A DNA stretch of 64,000 nucleotides, taken from assembly GCA_938015435.1 (NCBI GenBank), contig CALLPN010000017.1, positions 1 to 64,000 on the forward strand, written 5' to 3'. Position 1 is the stretch's first letter. Each line of letters starts with the position of its first letter. Below are positions 62,784-64,000 of the stretch, in pieces. Below the pieces are notes generated by a model. It was not told where the DNA came from, made no database searches, and saw only the letters and a program-made list of their open reading frames with translations. The translations under genes and the position numbers were made by a program. This stretch comes from an uncultured Saprospiraceae bacterium (GTDB taxonomy: Bacteria > Bacteroidota > Bacteroidia > Chitinophagales > Saprospiraceae).

Positions 62784-64000
62784 ATGAAATTATTATTACA
62801 AACGCTTTTTATAGCAATCCTAACATTACCAATCAGTACCATAGCTAATGCTCAAGCAGATCGCTGGCAACAATCCATTAAGTACAAGATGGATATTGAT
62901 ATGGATGTAAAGAAAAATCAATACAAAGGCAAGCAGTACATTCAATATGTCAACAACTCTCCGGATGCGTTAAACAAAGTTTTTTACCATATGTACTTCA
63001 ATGCTTTTCAGCCTAATAGTATGATGGATGTAAGATCACGAAACATAGCGGATCCAGATCGTAGAGTTGGCGATAGAATCTCATTACTCAAAGATGACGA
63101 GATCGGTTACATCAAAGTAAATTCACTCAAGCACCAAGGTGAAAAAGTGAAATACGAAATGGTAGGTACGATATTAGAAGTGACTCTAAATACACCAATA
63201 GCGCCAGGAAGCAGTACTTTATTTGAGATGGATTTTGATGCTCAAATCCCTTTGCAAGTGAGAAGGTCTGGACGTGATAGTGCTGAAGGTGTAAGGTTCT
63301 CCATGTCGCAATGGTATCCTAAGATGGCGAACTATGATTATCAAGGATGGCATGCTAATCCATACGTAGGAAGAGAGTTTTATGGGATATGGGGAGATTA
63401 TGCAGTAACGATTCATATCGATAAGGATTATGTAGTAGGTGCAACTGGTCAACTTCAAAATATGGACGAGATTGGATACGGATATGGCAAAGGAAAATCA
63501 AAAGCGAAGAAGGGAAAAATTACGTATAAATTCTTAGCTCAAAATGTTCATGATTTTGCTTGGGGTGCAGATCCTGATTACACACATGAGACTTTTCAGG
63601 TAGAGGATGGACCATTACTTCACTTCTTATATCAGCCAGGCGAAAAGACGACAGAAAATTGGCAAAACCTTCCTAAAGCGATGGCCGCAGCTTACAAGTG
63701 GATGAGCGCTAGATATGGCGAGTACCCTTATGCTAATTACTATTTTGTACAAGGTGGTGATGGTGGTATGGAATACCCACAACTTACATTGATCACAGGA
63801 GAGAGAAGTTATGGAAGTCTAGTTGGTGTATCTATACACGAATGGATGCACAGTTGGTATCAGATGATATTAGCAACTAATGAAGCGCTATATCCATGGA
63901 TGGACGAAGGGTTTACATCTTTCGGTAGTACAGAGACTATGGACTACCTCAAGAAGGAAGGATTCGTACCAGGAGAGATCGCTGACAATCCTTTTTTAGG
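62784..64000 (+). CDS. M1 family metallopeptidase, 3' truncated by window end
   Basis: The start ATG at 62784 opens a frame that runs to the window end; it is absent from the ORF track because it has no stop. The first 405 residues are visible: a signal peptide (MKLLLQTLFIAILTLPISTI, ANAQ), the N-terminal beta domain (IPLQVRRSGRDSAEGVRF, MSQWYPKMANYD) and the catalytic region with GGMEYPQ (substrate anchoring, about 328-334), the zinc motif HEWMHSWYQ (about 352-360) and WMDEGFTSF (third zinc ligand, about 371-379). It is a zinc aminopeptidase exported to the periplasm. The rest lies beyond the window. Confidence 0.93.
   Translation, partial: MKLLLQTLFIAILTLPISTIANAQADRWQQSIKYKMDIDMDVKKNQYKGKQYIQYVNNSPDALNKVFYHMYFNAFQPNSMMDVRSRNIADPDRRVGDRISLLKDDEIGYIKVNSLKHQGEKVKYEMVGTILEVTLNTPIAPGSSTLFEMDFDAQIPLQVRRSGRDSAEGVRFSMSQWYPKMANYDYQGWHANPYVGREFYGIWGDYAVTIHIDKDYVVGATGQLQNMDEIGYGYGKGKSKAKKGKITYKFLAQNVHDFAWGADPDYTHETFQVEDGPLLHFLYQPGEKTTENWQNLPKAMAAAYKWMSARYGEYPYANYYFVQGGDGGMEYPQLTLITGERSYGSLVGVSIHEWMHSWYQMILATNEALYPWMDEGFTSFGSTETMDYLKKEGFVPGEIADNPFL

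Overview
The window is chromosomal DNA from a member of the Bacteroidota. The indications are: low GC content; two proteins with C-terminal regions typical of type IX secretion (T9SS) cargo; a TamA-type barrel protein made as a lipoprotein (TamL type), next to TamB; DUF5687 and DUF4199-like membrane proteins; and promoter -7 boxes of the TAnnTTTG kind. NhaB and NhaC antiporters, an SLC5 sodium symporter and a sodium-pumping decarboxylase point to a marine or saline habitat. I cannot name the genus; a Saprospiria-like or Flavobacteriia-like origin would fit. I found no rRNA, tRNA, CRISPR array, complete insertion sequence or prophage.

Layout. 1-5.3 kb: tamB (cut by the window edge) and tamL, for outer-membrane assembly. 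5.3-15.7 kb: a stress and stationary-phase island. It holds a small holin-like membrane protein, an HPF-like ribosome hibernation factor, a DUF697 protein, an MscS channel, a DUF3124 lipoprotein, a DUF2383 four-helix protein, two divergent paralogous HTH regulators, an ECF sigma factor with no visible anti-sigma gene, a YtxH / YqjE-like / small-protein trio resembling E. coli yqjD-yqjE-yqjK, an AI-2E family exporter and Dps. 15.8-21.8 kb: a minus-strand oxidative sugar cluster with a GMC dehydrogenase carrying a probable 3Fe-4S motif, its Tat-signal small subunit, two exported xylose-isomerase-like TIM barrels and an AlkB-type di-iron monooxygenase. 22-30.2 kb: gamma-glutamyltransferase, NhaB, DusB, NhaC and the CCA-adding enzyme. 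30.2-39.2 kb: secreted proteins, a TetM-like ribosomal GTPase, a five-unit 110-bp tandem array, a GH16 glucanase, an esterase, a TfoX-N protein and a methyltransferase. 39.2-42.7 kb: the oadG-oadA-oadB sodium pump, divergent from aspartate kinase. 44-50 kb: hypothetical proteins, a heme-binding/DUF6265 fusion, VF530, a T9SS cargo protein, an esterase, a CYTH enzyme and thiolase. 51-57 kb: a TPR protein, the SLC5 symporter, and a DUF5687 permease separated from its ABC ATPase by a dispersed repeat. 57-64 kb: a YggS-type PLP protein, deoxynucleoside kinase, a MacB/LolD-type ATPase, cobalamin adenosyltransferase, a DUF6580 protein, a CPBP protease, a hypothetical protein and an M1 metallopeptidase cut by the window end.

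How the parts work together. Sodium is a shared currency: the decarboxylase, NhaB and NhaC would export it and the SLC5 symporter would spend it. In the sugar cluster, the GMC subunit has no signal peptide while its small partner does, so the pair is probably exported together by Tat to act with the exported isomerase-like lipoproteins. The most distinctive non-coding features are a 235-bp dispersed repeat in two copies about 34 kb apart, a REP-like palindrome family of three copies, and the 110-bp tandem array.

Limits. All assignments come from reading the sequence and knowing the families; no database search was run. Start codons were moved from the ORF-track start to an internal ATG where noted.
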